Source: Bursaphelenchus xylophilus (lineage: Eukaryota > Nematoda > Chromadorea > Rhabditida > Aphelenchoididae). From it: 64,000 nucleotides of DNA. The notes under the pieces were generated by a model, which saw only the letters and a list, made by a program, of their open reading frames with translations, searched no databases and was not told the origin of the DNA. Positions 45,349 through 56,418 of the stretch are shown in pieces. Each line of letters begins with the position of its first letter. Position 1 is the stretch's first letter. The stretch spans positions 3,038,001-3,102,000 of the forward strand of contig CAJFCV020000006.1 in assembly GCA_904066235.2 (NCBI GenBank), read 5' to 3'. The translations under genes and the position numbers were made by a program.

Positions 45349-46680
45349 TAAGTTTAAGACCTAGATTTACATGCGCTGTGACAACGCCAAAACCTCAATT
45401 TTTTAAGTCCCGATCGGTCAATAATGTCATCATCACATTCAGTTTGAACCAAGAAAATGACATCCATTTTAGCGGGCTGAAAAAGCCTTGGCATAGCCGG
45501 CAAATCAGCCGGCTACAAGTTTTATGAATATTATAAATTCAACATTTTCCGCAAGGAGTTTTTTTTTGCAAATTAAACCGGCCTTTGTTGAGATTTATAA
45601 ATAGTTTTTACGACTTCACTTACATGAAAAATTTCTAACATACAGACATGTAGAGGCTTTTACCAGCTGGCAAAGACGCATGTTTTCGAATACCACAAGA
45701 AACTTTAGGTTCAGAGAACATTTTTCGAAGTTAAACGGCTGTAAAACCAAAGTAGTGCCACTTTTTGCCGGCTGAAATATGACCGCGATTTCGTATTTGG
45801 CCCTGAAAACAATTACTTAAATTAAGGGAACAAATACTAGTTTTCTTTCTCATTCTAGTTTCATAACTTTCCCTCAACACATTTACAATTACCATCAAAG
45901 ATTTTCTTGGTGAAAATCTGCACTTTTTCTTGTCGCAAAAATAAGGGGACAATGACGGTTGTTTGACAATAGTTATACATCATAGGTCTTTATAAATAAG
46001 GTGCGTTGCCACACATGGCTTTGAGGCCGGGCTGGCCCAGCCCATGAGCCAAAGTACAGTACAACCAGAGCCGTTTCAAATTTGCTTCGGACCCTCCCGG
46101 CCACAAAACCACGTGTATTCGCGGGCAACAAAATGCGGGGAAGCCGTTAGAGGGCCGTTTTTTCAGGCAGCATTTTTGATGGCTGGTTTGTCGTCTAAAA
46201 CTTTTACAATTAGTTGCAAAAAGAACATCTGACTGTAAGGCCACATTATCTATTCAAGATCCCTATTCACTCTCTATTGTCTTTATTGCCGTTTAAATTC
46301 TATTCGGCAGCTCCAGACAGGGAGAAATGGCCGTAATTGCGGAAAAACAATTTTCATTGTCATTTGCTGTTGTATCGAGGTGGCTGCATTCATTCGCAGC
46401 CACCTTGGCAGAATATCCTATCGCCCAAAAGTATCGTTTAGGCGTCGTATTTGCACATGTTCGCAACTTTTTTCTTTTTGATTAAATGTCGGAATATGCC
46501 CGTACAAATGTCGTGACCGCAAATGCATGCACGCAAGTGCAGGCGCGCCAAATAAAGAAACCAATAAAGCCAATCAAACCTGAATTTAATGCCTTGCAAT
46601 TAGCACTATGGTCTGGGGTGGGTAGATGCATGGGAGAAGCTGTTTTGGGTTCGATTTTACTTTCCGGTATTATAACAGTA

Positions 46681-47874
46681 CAGGGTGGTTCAGCCGAAGC
46701 TCCTATCCTTGTTTCAAGTATTTCTCCGCCAATAATACACCAATTTCTATAAAATTTATATCGAATTGAAGCAGAGGTACCACATTTGTTGTCCACCAAA
46801 TATGACGGGCCTACGTTTACGGAGACTCCCGTACTGACCTTGAAATTTTCATTCCAAATTTTGGAGCCCGAAATCAGTGAAACTTATTGTTAGAAATTTT
46901 TTGTAGTGATTTTTAATTGAGTTCTCGGACTTGAAAAATATTCCAGTCTTTGGCAAAATAAGACGTTTAGAAATAGCTGAAAAAAATGACGCAGTCAATA
47001 GGAGTTTTTCGAGAGTATTCCTCGTAATTAATCTTTAAGACATTGCTCTTGTGTTCTGGGCTTCGTTAATCGAAATTTTAAAAAATGCTAACAAATGGGC
47101 GAGACTGTCTACATGCATGACGACATCCACCCCAAAGATGAATAACAAGTTGTAAGGCCTAGATTGCCCGAAAAAAGAGGTTTCGTTTTTATTCGTTCAA
47201 CTTGGTACGGATTGAAATATGCTTTTTAGGCTTCCGTTAACCGGGTATTTAAAAAAATGTTCATCAAATTTGGCGACTTTGTTTTTGCCGGAAATCCAAA
47301 AAAAAATTCAAAATCCGTTAAACTCAATTGAGAGTCATTGCAAAAATTTTCTAACAGGGGAAGTACCCCAAGTGCGACACTCAAATTTTGATGAAACTTG
47401 GCACAAATTTAGAGTAATTTTTTCTAAGATATATGCGAGAATCGTAGCTCGCGCTTTGCAGAAACAACCGAGATTTTTAGATCGAAAGTCGGCGAAAATT
47501 TATGACTTTTTGCCGAATTTCGGCACGAAAAGTTTCATGCCTATTTCAACCGTAAAGCATAATGTTTCTACAAAAAATTAAATTTTTCCGCTCGAAACTT
47601 CCAAAGTTATGGCCAAAATGTTTTCTCTCTGACCGCTCTCCACGTTTAGCGTGCTCTCTCGGCGGCAAAAATCGTTCGATATCTCGGCGGAGCCGGCAAA
47701 GCGCGAGCTAAAACTTTCAGGAATTGATATTTAGTCCTTACCCGACGTGTGTGCAAAATTTAAAGAAAATCTGAGCGTCGCACTTGGAGTACTTCATAAA
47801 TTTTATAGAAATTGGTGCATTATTGGCGAAGAAATGCTTGAAATAAGGATGGAAGCTTCGGCTAACCCACCCTG
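46681..47874. mobile_element. Multi-level fold-back element with an M3 insert
   Basis: CAGGGTGGTTCAGCCGAAGC on the left, GCTTCGGCTAACCCACCCTG on the right, each next to TA. Inner arms include ATACACCAATTTCTATAAAATTTAT and its inverse. The inverted repeat continues outward: 46606-46680 pairs with about 47875-47955 (GGGTTCGATTTTACTTTC versus AAAGTTAAATCGAACCC). That outer arm ends in another partial terminus, GGCTGCACCACCCTGTATTA. An M3 copy occupies 47353-47795. Confidence 0.8.
47353..47795. mobile_element. M3 element, right tip lost
   Basis: AACAGGGGAAGTACCCCAAGTGCGAC on the left; the right end reads CGCACTTGGAGTACTTC and then joins the fold-back arm, so the last bases (CCCTGTT) are missing. 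Confidence 0.82.
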
Positions 47875-48156
47875 TACTTGTTATTATAATATCAGAAAGT
47901 TAAATCGAACCCAAAACAGCATTTCCCATCTCATCTATAGTGCTAATTTGCAAGGGTTCGGCTGCACCACCCTGTATTATATTTTTAAATAGTGCATGGA
48001 TATTTATCGCGCCTCGCACCATGCACAAAAACCCCCCATCGTGCACCGTGCATTTCATTTTTTTTTTTGTTTTTTTTTATGTTTTGATTTTTGCACTGTG
48101 CCGCGAAATACAGGAAATATAGCGGTGCGTAAGCAAGTTTAGCAAAAAAATTTGCT

Positions 48157-48579
48157 TACAGGGGAAGTACTCCAAGTGCAACGCTCAGATTTTGATGAAA
48201 CTTGGCACAAATTTAGAATAATTTTTTTCTAAGATATATGCGAGAATCCTAGCTCGCACTTTGCAGAAACAACCGAGATTTTTAGATCGAAAGTCGGCGA
48301 AAATTTAGGAGTTTTTGCCGATTTTCGGCACGAAAAGTTTCTACAAAAAATCAAAATTTTCCGCACGAAACTGCCAAAGTTATGGCCAAAAAGCGCTTTT
48401 CTCTCTGACCGCTCTCCACGTTTAACGTACTCTCCCGGCGGCAAAAATCGTTCGATATCTCGGCGGCGCCCGCAAAGCGCTAGCTAAAACTTTCAGGAAT
48501 TGAGATTTGGTCCATACCCGACGTGTGTGCAAAATTTAAAGAAAATCTGAGCGTCGCACTTCGAGTACTTCCCCTGTTA
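48157..48579. mobile_element. M3 element
   Basis: TTACAGGGGAAGTACTCCAAGTGC on the left and CGAGTACTTCCCCTGTTA on the right; about 420 bp, with a short internal deletion relative to the 3.9- and 47.4-kb copies (no ATGCCTATTTCAACCG block). Confidence 0.87.
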
Positions 48580-49240
48580 GTGTGAACGGGTTTTTTGGGG
48601 AAAAATGCACTGGCGTTCCCGCCAAGCCTTCACAAAAATTTCAAAATTACCTGCCAAAAAGCGAAAAATGTCCATGCACTTTATGAAAATACAAACCCTT
48701 TGGACACAATTCTCAGGCTAATTTTGAGCTTTTATAATCTCTGACCCGTACGTTTGCGGTTCTAATCGAGTCAGAAAGTCCTTTTGTCTCCTCGAAAATG
48801 AGAAACCGTCACTCATGTAATTACGGGACAAATTACATTTTCGAACGGGCAAACGGCCTGTTAGTTTTGGGGACAGTTACCTTTGTCGTTGTGCTTCAGT
48901 CACAACCCGCTATGTTTTGGTCTGAACATCCACAAAACAGAGTTTTCAGATGTTCTGTCTGCGTAGATACAAAGTGGCGTAGGACTTGACATGCGTTCTT
49001 GGCATAAGACCGTTTTATTAAGAACAAGAAGTTTTGTACTTGCGCTTTGCAACGATTCGAAATTTTGTACTCGAGCTTTATTCATAAATTGATAGACGAG
49101 ATTTTTAGCGATGTTAGTGGTTGAGAAAGGCCCTCTCAATCTGTCGGGAAAATACTGTGGATTTGTCTTGGAATCGACCGCTTTACGCGTTCATATGGCT
49201 CGAGATTTGGGGCGCGATTGCGGCGAGGCGAGCATTTTAC

Positions 49241-49410
49241 AACGGGGGACCCGATCCAGTGGGAAAAAACGGACCATTTTGCATCTGGGAAGCATCAAAA
49301 ATGTGGCAAAAAACTTCCATCTCCAACTGTTCCTTTCACAAAAAGAGCGGGCTTTTGAAATCGGAGTTTTTTCACTTTGAAAGGGAAGCATTTTGCCACA
49401 TTTTTCATAC
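49241..49410. repeat. M2 MITE, reduced
   Basis: GGGGGACCCGATCCAGTGGG and GCATCTGGGAAGCATC on the left; the right arm ends at GGAAGCATTTTGCCACATTTTTC without a terminal repeat. An M1-like left tip (CTGTCGGGAAAATACTGTGGATT) sits just upstream at 49140. Confidence 0.65.
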
Positions 49411-50561
49411 TTGAGACCTGGTAAAACAAGTACAGTTTCCAAGAAGAAATGCGATTTTTTTTCATATCGCTTCCAACTCTGAAAAAATAGTTTTGAAATA
49501 ATTTTAATTTCGAACTCGAGTATTTTACTCCAACTTTTCGCTACAAAAAATTTAAAATTTTTGCAACTTTGCGCCCTAAAAATCACGTAATTTCTGCAAA
49601 TAGAAATTTCATATATACCTTTCAATTAATAAATACAACTTGGTCCATTCTTCATTAAAATTCGAACGTCATACCGCACGACGAGTATGTTTCCTTCAAG
49701 TATAATATTATGTAGTATTATTACTAACTGCATTCTATACATGTGTTACAAAACTTTGTCTCCAAGGAGTAAAATTCCATAAAGAATATTATTTTTCGGT
49801 CTTAATAAACGGCACCTTAAGCCATCGACCGGCCACTCAAATATCGCAATTTTTAATCCACTTTATGGAGTCATAACAAGCAATTGTCCTGCCATTGTCA
49901 CGTCAATAATGTCTTGTGTTCAAATAAGGAAGAATTTGAATATTTTGTGTCGCCAAATTCTTTCCTTGTCACGAATATAGCGTATTGACCCCCCAATTTC
50001 CCGTTAATCTCGTAATTGCTAAGAACATTGCCATGTAAGGGAGATGTACTTGTCTCGGAAGTATAGAATTTTCTCGTCTTTCTGACCTTTTTTTAAAAAA
50101 ATTAAGTCATATTTCGTGACCTAATTAGTATCGCACCAATTAGATGTCTGTTTACAATTTGTATTGCACTACTTGCTCTTGAACAAATTAATTTTTTCAA
50201 ACTTTACGCTTAAAATTATTTGCCAATGTCGCCCTTTCTGCTTGTAGTTAGAGGAATGTCAAGTAATGTTTTCTCTTTGTACAACGCATTCATATAATTC
50301 GTTCATGCATGCCGGATGTTTGAGTTCAACATTTGTCGTGTAATGCAATGTGTAACACAGATTTTTGTCTATGGTTTTGCTTCGCGAAGGTCCAATACTT
50401 TGGTGTTTTACCGGGTGCATTTTCGAGGAGTAATTTCACAACTGGGCAAGTCTTTCAGGTGGGGAGTTCAAGTGTTCTTTAGAGGGGAAGGACTCCTAGT
50501 TCGACGCGAAGATTTCTATGAAACTTGCCACATATTTAGACTACTTATTTTGAAAGATGTA

Positions 50562-50680
50562 CAGTGGGGGTTTCACGGACCTGATCCGTGAAAAAACTCC
50601 TATTTCAAGTGCGCGACCGATCTTTTAGTTCCCTAATGAAAAATGGTACGTTTTTTGCCACTGGATCAGGTCCCACACTG
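50562..50680. mobile_element. M2 MITE, 119-bp short form
   Basis: CAGTGGGGG at the left tip and CCACTGGATCAGGTCCCACACTG at the right, flanked by TA (50560-50561 and 50681-50682), the clearest TA target duplication for this family. Confidence 0.85.
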
Positions 50681-50698
50681 TACGCGAGACTTCTAGCT

Positions 50699-51468
50699 TA
50701 GAGGTGGCAATCGGGCGGTGATTGGGCCGGGCCGGGCCTGACCAGATTTGAAAAAGCCCTGGGCCGGCCTGACCGCTTTGGCCCGCGGGCCGGGCCGACA
50801 CTTTCGGCCCGGCCCGGCCCGGAAGGTAGATAAGTAAAAAATTTTTAATGCTAAACCAGCAAAATAAAGCACAAATGCTTTGTAGAATGGATGGAAATTA
50901 GATCAAACCTTTTCTGACTTATACGCTGTTTTACTACCTTTTAAAATTATGTATTTATATGTATATGTAACTTATTATGTATATGTAAAATTCCACCCAA
51001 ATATGCAAGGGTCGGGCAAAAATCTTCGAATTTTTTTATGATAAACTTAAAAATTTCATTGTAATTTTGATTCCTTGATGTAAATGAAAGTGTTTAAACA
51101 GTTTTTGGTTAACCATGTACCTTATAACGTCCATACTTTTATATAGCTAACTTCCTATAGGATTAAAAAATTTAACACAATCCAACTTTTTGGCTAATTG
51201 TAAGTTTTAGCTACCTGCACGGATGTTCCAGTCATCCGACTAGACCTTTAATTTCGCGCAGACACACGTAAAAACCTTCTGGAAAGCATAAGAACTTCCA
51301 GTAGAAAGTGTAGAGACTTTTATCCAACTTTTCTGTATTAGCGGGCCAAACCGGGTCGGGCCGGGCCGGCCTGGGCTTTCACTGGGCCGGGCCGGGCCTG
51401 AGCAAATTTGAAAAAGCCCTGGGCCGGCCTGGTTATTTCGGCCCGGCCCGGCCCGATTGCCACCTCTA
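50699..51468. mobile_element. hAT-like non-autonomous element, copy 2 (770 bp)
   Basis: Same termini as copy 1, flanked by a perfect 8-bp duplication TTCTAGCT (50691-50698 and 51469-51476). The central AT-rich part (GCAAAATAAAGCACAAATGCTT, ATATGCAAGG-TCGGGCAAA, AATCCAACTTTTTGGCTA) matches copy 1 with indels. No transposase. Confidence 0.92.
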
Positions 51469-52180
51469 TTCTAGCTAGCGCTTACAGAAACGACCGAGAT
51501 TTTTTAGGGCAAACTTGGGGAAATTGTGATACTTTTTCGCGAATATTGACATGAAAAATTTTACGCCTTTTTCTACTGTACAAGGTAATGTTTCCACAAA
51601 AATTTTTCCATACAAAACTGGCAAAGATATGACTAAAAAGTGTCAACGAAATGGCCGATTCACGGCTCCCCTGTATAGGTATAAAAGCATCCGTGAATCC
51701 TCCCCTGAAAATATTATCGTGCAAAGTTTTGAAGGGAGTCTCCGAAGGACCTGACCTAGACCGTAGACCTTACATTGGCAATACAATTTTATGCAAAAAA
51801 CGTAAATATTTTCTTAACAGAAGAAAATTGGGTAAGGTTGTCTGGGAAAAAACAAGGAAGGGATTCTATGAAAGTGGTATATATGTAGTTAGTGTACGCA
51901 GATAAATTTAGATTACTCTGTAAGCTGATAATAGCCCACGGACATGTGAATTAACCTTGCGCAAGAATGGAAATGTGAACCCGGAATCATGTCTGGGGTT
52001 TGCCCGGCTGCAAGGATTGTTGAATATCTCGACGCCTTCTGCAGAGCTCGAGCTAAAACTTTTGGGTGTTGAAATGCATAAAGAGAAGGAAACTTGACAC
52101 AAATTTAGGGTTAATTTTTTCTAAAACATGCTACTCTTCTAGCTTTCGCTTTTCAAAATAAGCAAGGTTTTTCAGTATAT

Positions 52181-52332
52181 CAGTCTGTCGGAAAAATAAC
52201 GGCGGATCGTCGCGCCTCGGAATCGCCCATCATCGCTTTGCGACTTCAAGTCGCGGCTGGAAATTTTATGCGCGATAGCGGCGAGGCGAGACATTTTGAT
52301 GGACGATCCGCCGTTATTTTCCCGACAGACTG
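52181..52332. mobile_element. M1 MITE (ACGGCGGATCGTC subtype)
   Basis: CAGTCTGTCGGAAAAATAACGGCGGATCGTC on the left, GACGATCCGCCGTTATTTTCCCGACAGACTG on the right, a nearly perfect 31-bp inverted repeat. The subterminal sequence differs wholly from the GAGCAC and GTGGATT copies. Confidence 0.88.
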
Positions 52333-52851
52333 ATAAAATTGAAAAAAAAGATGACAGTTTTTTGCAAATTTTGGCTTGTAAGTTCGGTATCTTTTTCTAC
52401 TTGTTCCCATGAAAAATAAATTTTTCCGTACAACTGTAAAAAATGTGATCAATAAGTGTTTCCCCTCTCACCGCTCCCCACTTTTCGAGTACTCTCTCGG
52501 CAGCAAAACTCGTTGAATATCCCGAACGTGTCTGCAAAGCGCGAGCTAAACTTTTCCGGAATTCAAATGTGGCCTATGCAAAAATACGTGCAAAGTTTAA
52601 AGAATCTGGGCGTGGCCGACGATCCACGGAAATGCCATTTAAATCCATGTCCGGCTCTGCAAAATCTTTCTTTATCATTAGACCCCACGAACAAATAATT
52701 GGGCATACACAAAAGCCAGTCAACCCTCCCACATGCTTTGAATTATTCGTTCCGCTGCGCATACAGATTGCTTACCTTGCTGTGTTCCGCCCATTCCAAA
52801 TATTCCACTAATATTCTGACCAGTCTTGAACAATGATGCCGACTTTTACAG

Positions 52852-55800
52852 CGATGTTCAACCTGTCGATCAATCGGATCGGACCGTTGGCGCTTTTCGG
52901 CTATCAAGAGAACGACCCGGCTGTACAGTCGTTGCGTCAAGTTGCATATTTTACTGTCGGATATCTACCCTATTACGAGTTTTTGTCATGTGCCGTATGC
53001 ATATGTGCGAATGGCTACAGTTCGTTTCGCTTCATGAACGTTGGAACTTTCAGTAAGAACTTTCGAATTGTCATGGTAAGAATGGATGGTTTTGAGAGTA
53101 GACAGTAAAAATTTTAAGAATTTTGCGAGCTACTTTCAAAGGCTGAAACGGTGAAATGTCCTTACTTTTTTCAAATTTTTCTCACGCGAGCCAAGTCCAT
53201 GCTTTTGTTAGTGTGAAAAATTAGGCGCTACAAATTTCCGTGTCAGCAACAGTTCGGGTCAACGATGTTATGGATGGCGTCGGTTTGTCAAGGCTTAGTT
53301 AGTAGAAATAACAAGATTGATCGGGCCTAGGATAGCTTATCACCTATTTTTAGGTATTTTTTACATGTACTAACATCAATAAAATCTAGATAGAAGTTAC
53401 GGATTTTCGTTTTTCGCCGCAAATTTTGGTCTTTTGTATGTCAGACTAACTCAGGATAAAGAAAATTAACGTCAGTAACAGCTAAAGTTTAAAAAAATGG
53501 ACACATATTTCAAGTCTTCGCCGAGTAACCGCCGAGCCTTCGCCGGGCATCCAACGGTTTTGCCCGGCCTTTCGAGGCTCCTAGGCACTTCCTACAGCCT
53601 TATTTTGGGAATCGGCTTGCCCTACGCTCCGTATCGAGCTATTATGTTGTGTTAACCCGAACTGTGGTAGACCCCAAGAGCGGGACGCGATTGGTTTTTG
53701 CAAAAAGCGAGCTAATTATCTCATACTTCGCTTAAAAAGTTCTAGCGTGCGTTAAGCTGCTCGTTGTCGAAATTTTGCCCCACGAGAATATCTCTGGTTA
53801 ACTCAAATTATTTAATTTTTTTTATTTGTCATCACTTTTTCACCACCAGATTTTTTTCAGATAGCAACGAACATCATGATCAGCTGTGTCGCGCTAATCC
53901 GACCGATCTGTTTCCTAGTGCCTGAAGAAAGCTATATGCTCAAGACGAACAATTACCTCCTAATCTTTACGATGTACTCTCTTGGTTTCATCAACCAAGT
54001 CTGTGTCCTGATTTTCGATGTCAAGTACATAATCATTGGGTTCGAGCGGCGGATGGCGTTCAAGAATCGCGCCACCTACGAATACAGTCAGGACGGGACA
54101 ACGATACGGGTGTTCTGCGGCATTGTCTGCACTCTGCTTTTGATGGCGACCGCAAAAGTTGGGCTTTTTCTGAAGTTGCGCGACTTGCCACCCGACCTGG
54201 CCCTGCACAAGGCCTTCATGTTGGATTCTGATTTTGCGACGTGGGTTTTTTGTCATACGATTGCCGTGGCTGGATGGGTGTATGGATTCCAGGTGAGTCC
54301 CCTAATTCCGGCCCTAAAATGGAGTTTGTACAGCGCGATTTAATTTTTTCGCTACGCCTCTCGCAATTCCCATTTTTTGAGCGATATACGATGGTACAGC
54401 TTGAGCTGAATTTGGGGCCGCAAGAAATTCCAAAAACCTTTTCCCACGAGAGTAACAGTCTGTCGGGAAAATAATGAGCATAATATTGCTGCGCCGATCA
54501 CGTCGCTGAAGCGAAAATCAATTTGATTTTGCCGATAAACAAAGTCAGAAATCAACAAACAAGTGAGTACCTTAATGGTCAACTTGAATTAAAACAGGAC
54601 AGCTATCGCCTGAGGCGACAGAGGTTTGACACACCTTTCTGTAAAACCAATATAGGACAAAAAACATTTAAATTTCGTGCCAGTACTGTGTCTAACCAAT
54701 CCTGACCGATTCACCACCGAACCGGACGATCATGGCGCACAGGCAATTTGCCTAGCGCAATAAAGTTGAAAGTTGAAGTTGAGGCACAATTCATTTTTTT
54801 GATGCGGTTTTTGATGGGAGAGAGTGTCATTATTTTCCCGACGGGCTGACCTGCGCGAACAATTTCTAACTGCCCCTTTCTCAACCACTTATTTCCTTTT
54901 CCAGACCGTCCACGAACTAAGCAGACGGGCTAATCAAACCCGACACACTGGCAGTCTCACAGAGTCTTTCACGGTAAAGGAGATCCTAAACGTCATCAAA
55001 GTCATCAAGCCCGTGATTCACGCTTACATCGTTGTGATGGTGATTGCGTTCACAATCGTCATGCTGATGCTGCCTTGTATTTATACCGGTGTTATGGACG
55101 AAAGCGACATGTACTATCAGGCCATTGTGACTGTAAGTCCTCATTCTTTATTAATTTATTTCTAGACGTAGCTCAGTTAATTTGCATGGGAAATCAAGTA
55201 ATTGCAAGCGCAAATGGGCTAGGACTATTCTTGTTTATGACTTAGTTTAGTATGCCATATGACTTTACTCTAAACGGGTAGTATCAAGGTTCATAAATCA
55301 CAACAGGGAACGTGACTCACAATAGTAATAAAAAGGAAGGTGTCTTCAGTGTGACCACTAAGATTTCCCTTAAATTTTGAACACGAATTTCGCATACAGT
55401 GGCGGACTTTATCCATTGGCTAAAAACGTACCATTTTGCATCCGGAAGTATCAAAAATGCAGCAAAATACCTCCCTGTCCAAGTGAAAAAACTCCGATTT
55501 CTAAAGCCCGCCAACTCTTTTTGTAAGGGAAACCCTTCAAAACGAAGTTTTTCACTTGGAGAGGGAAGCATTTTGCCACATTTTTGATACTTCCCGGATG
55601 CAAATGATACGTTTTTCGCCACTGGATCAAGTCCTTTACTGTATATCAAACATGGATTCTTGAAGATTTTAGTCTGCGCTTTGCAGAGACAGAATCACGC
55701 AAAATTCGGAGGTGGTTCAGAGAGGAAAACATTTTTTTGGTATCTTTGTTATAATAATTTGAAAAAAAATTTTTTATGGGACCTCTCAATAGAGCTACAG

Positions 55801-56343
55801 TCTTCATGGCAACCCATAAAAATTAATGTTGAATTTTCATCAACTTTCGTCTTTTCTTCTGCAAAACGCAAGTTGTAAATCGCGCAAGGGGCTTAGAAAA
55901 AGTTGCTCTAAATTTTCGAAACCTTCCATTCAAATTTGTTAGTGATACTTCAATAAATTACCCGTTAGATTCGAATATATACCAAGGTTTTTTGTAAAGC
56001 TCGTCTTTCACGTATATCGTGGTATTATATAATATTTACGCCGTAATATGCAAAAAAATCTTTTTGAAAGAAACTTCTTGTTTTAATTAACTTTACATTC
56101 AAATTTCAGTTCGAGTATGCTCTCTTGGACACGTACAATGTGTTCGCCAGCTGCTACATGGTCTGGAATTTCAAGCCTCTTCGGCGCGCCCTCAAGCAAG
56201 ACATCACAAGTTGTTTCCGAAAGAAGTGCTTCTCCGTGGAGGTGGAACCTGAATCAGTTGAAAAGTACAGTGCCATGCAAGGAACAGACTTGTACTTTGA
56301 ACAGCTCACAAAAAGCTGGAAACTTGATGCGCATATGAAATAA
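52852..56343 (+). CDS. G4: serpentine 7TM chemoreceptor-like protein (Sre-like), 5' incomplete
   Basis: Exons: 52852-53075 (acceptor CTTTTACAG), 53861-54292, 54905-55132, 56110-56343 (TAA). Topology: TM1 (FLSCAVCICANGYSSFRFMN), TM2 (ISCVALIRPICFLVPEE), TM3 to RATYEY (IIIGFERRMAFKNRATYEYS), TM4 (VFCGIVCTLLLMATAKVGLF), TM5 (TIAVAGWVYGF), loop ESFTVKEILNVIKVIKPVI, TM6, TM7 (DTYNVFASCYMVWNFKPLRR), tail VEVEPESVEKY ... DLYFEQLTKSW plus seven extra residues. Closest in sequence to G1. Intron 1 contains the second copy of the 34.8-kb repeat, intron 2 an M1 carrying a LINE fragment, intron 3 an M2. The AATAAA at 56342-56347 overlaps the stop; the cathepsin-like gene converges from the other strand 76 nt away. 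Confidence 0.87.
53205..53680. repeat. Dispersed repeat, copy 2, in G4 intron 1
   Basis: Aligns with 34840-35360 (see that entry), with shared order of segments but many substitutions; the minus-strand frame is broken here. Confidence 0.6.
54456..54848. mobile_element. M1 MITE interrupted by a LINE fragment
   Basis: The left half CAGTCTGTCGGGAAAATAATGAGC ... GATTTTGCCG ends at about 54533. The right half resumes at about 54783 with GGCACAATTC ... TGTCATTATTTTCCCGACGGGCTG. About 250 bp of foreign sequence lies between. Confidence 0.82.
54534..54783 (+). pseudogene. 5'-truncated non-LTR retrotransposon 3' end
   Basis: A short frame RLRRQRFDTPFCKTNIGQKT followed by FKFRAS resembles the very C-terminal segment of many non-LTR Pol proteins (basic, then R-T/N-x-x-x-x-x-S/T-F-x-x-R). 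After frame loss it ends in a repetitive AAGTTGAAAGTTGAAGTTGAG tail, typical of target-primed insertion. The class is inference from motif shape only. Confidence 0.5.
55397..55641. mobile_element. M2 MITE in G4 intron 3
   Basis: TA-CAGTGGCGGACTTTATCCATTGGC on the left, GCCACTGGATCAAGTCCTTTACTG-TA on the right. Confidence 0.86.
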
Positions 56344-56418
56344 TAAAGGGTATAAAAACAGCCAAGAAATCGTGACATCTTGCCTCTGATCACAAGTTGT
56401 TTATTAGCTCTTCGAATC

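Larger units (their letters stand above)
50482..51640. mobile_element. Old M3 copy split by M2 and by a hAT element
   Basis: AGGGGAAGGACTCCTAGTTCGACG begins the M3 copy. Its order is recovered by skipping the M2 insert at 50562-50680 and the hAT at 50699-51468: GAAAGATGTA + CGCGAGACTTCTAGCT + AGCGCTTACAGAAACGACCGAG matches the intact M3 line GATATATGCGAGAATCCTAGCTCGCGCTTTGCAGAAACAACCGAG. Confidence 0.8.
45109..52851. other. G3/G4 interval: transposon graveyard
   Basis: 7.7 kb with no supportable gene. Apart from the elements listed separately, there is AT-rich sequence at 45350-46480 and 49420-50480 in which I see nothing definable, and degenerate M3 debris at about 52070-52620 around the 52.2-kb M1 copy. 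G4's first exon is presumably in the last few hundred bases. Confidence 0.55.
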
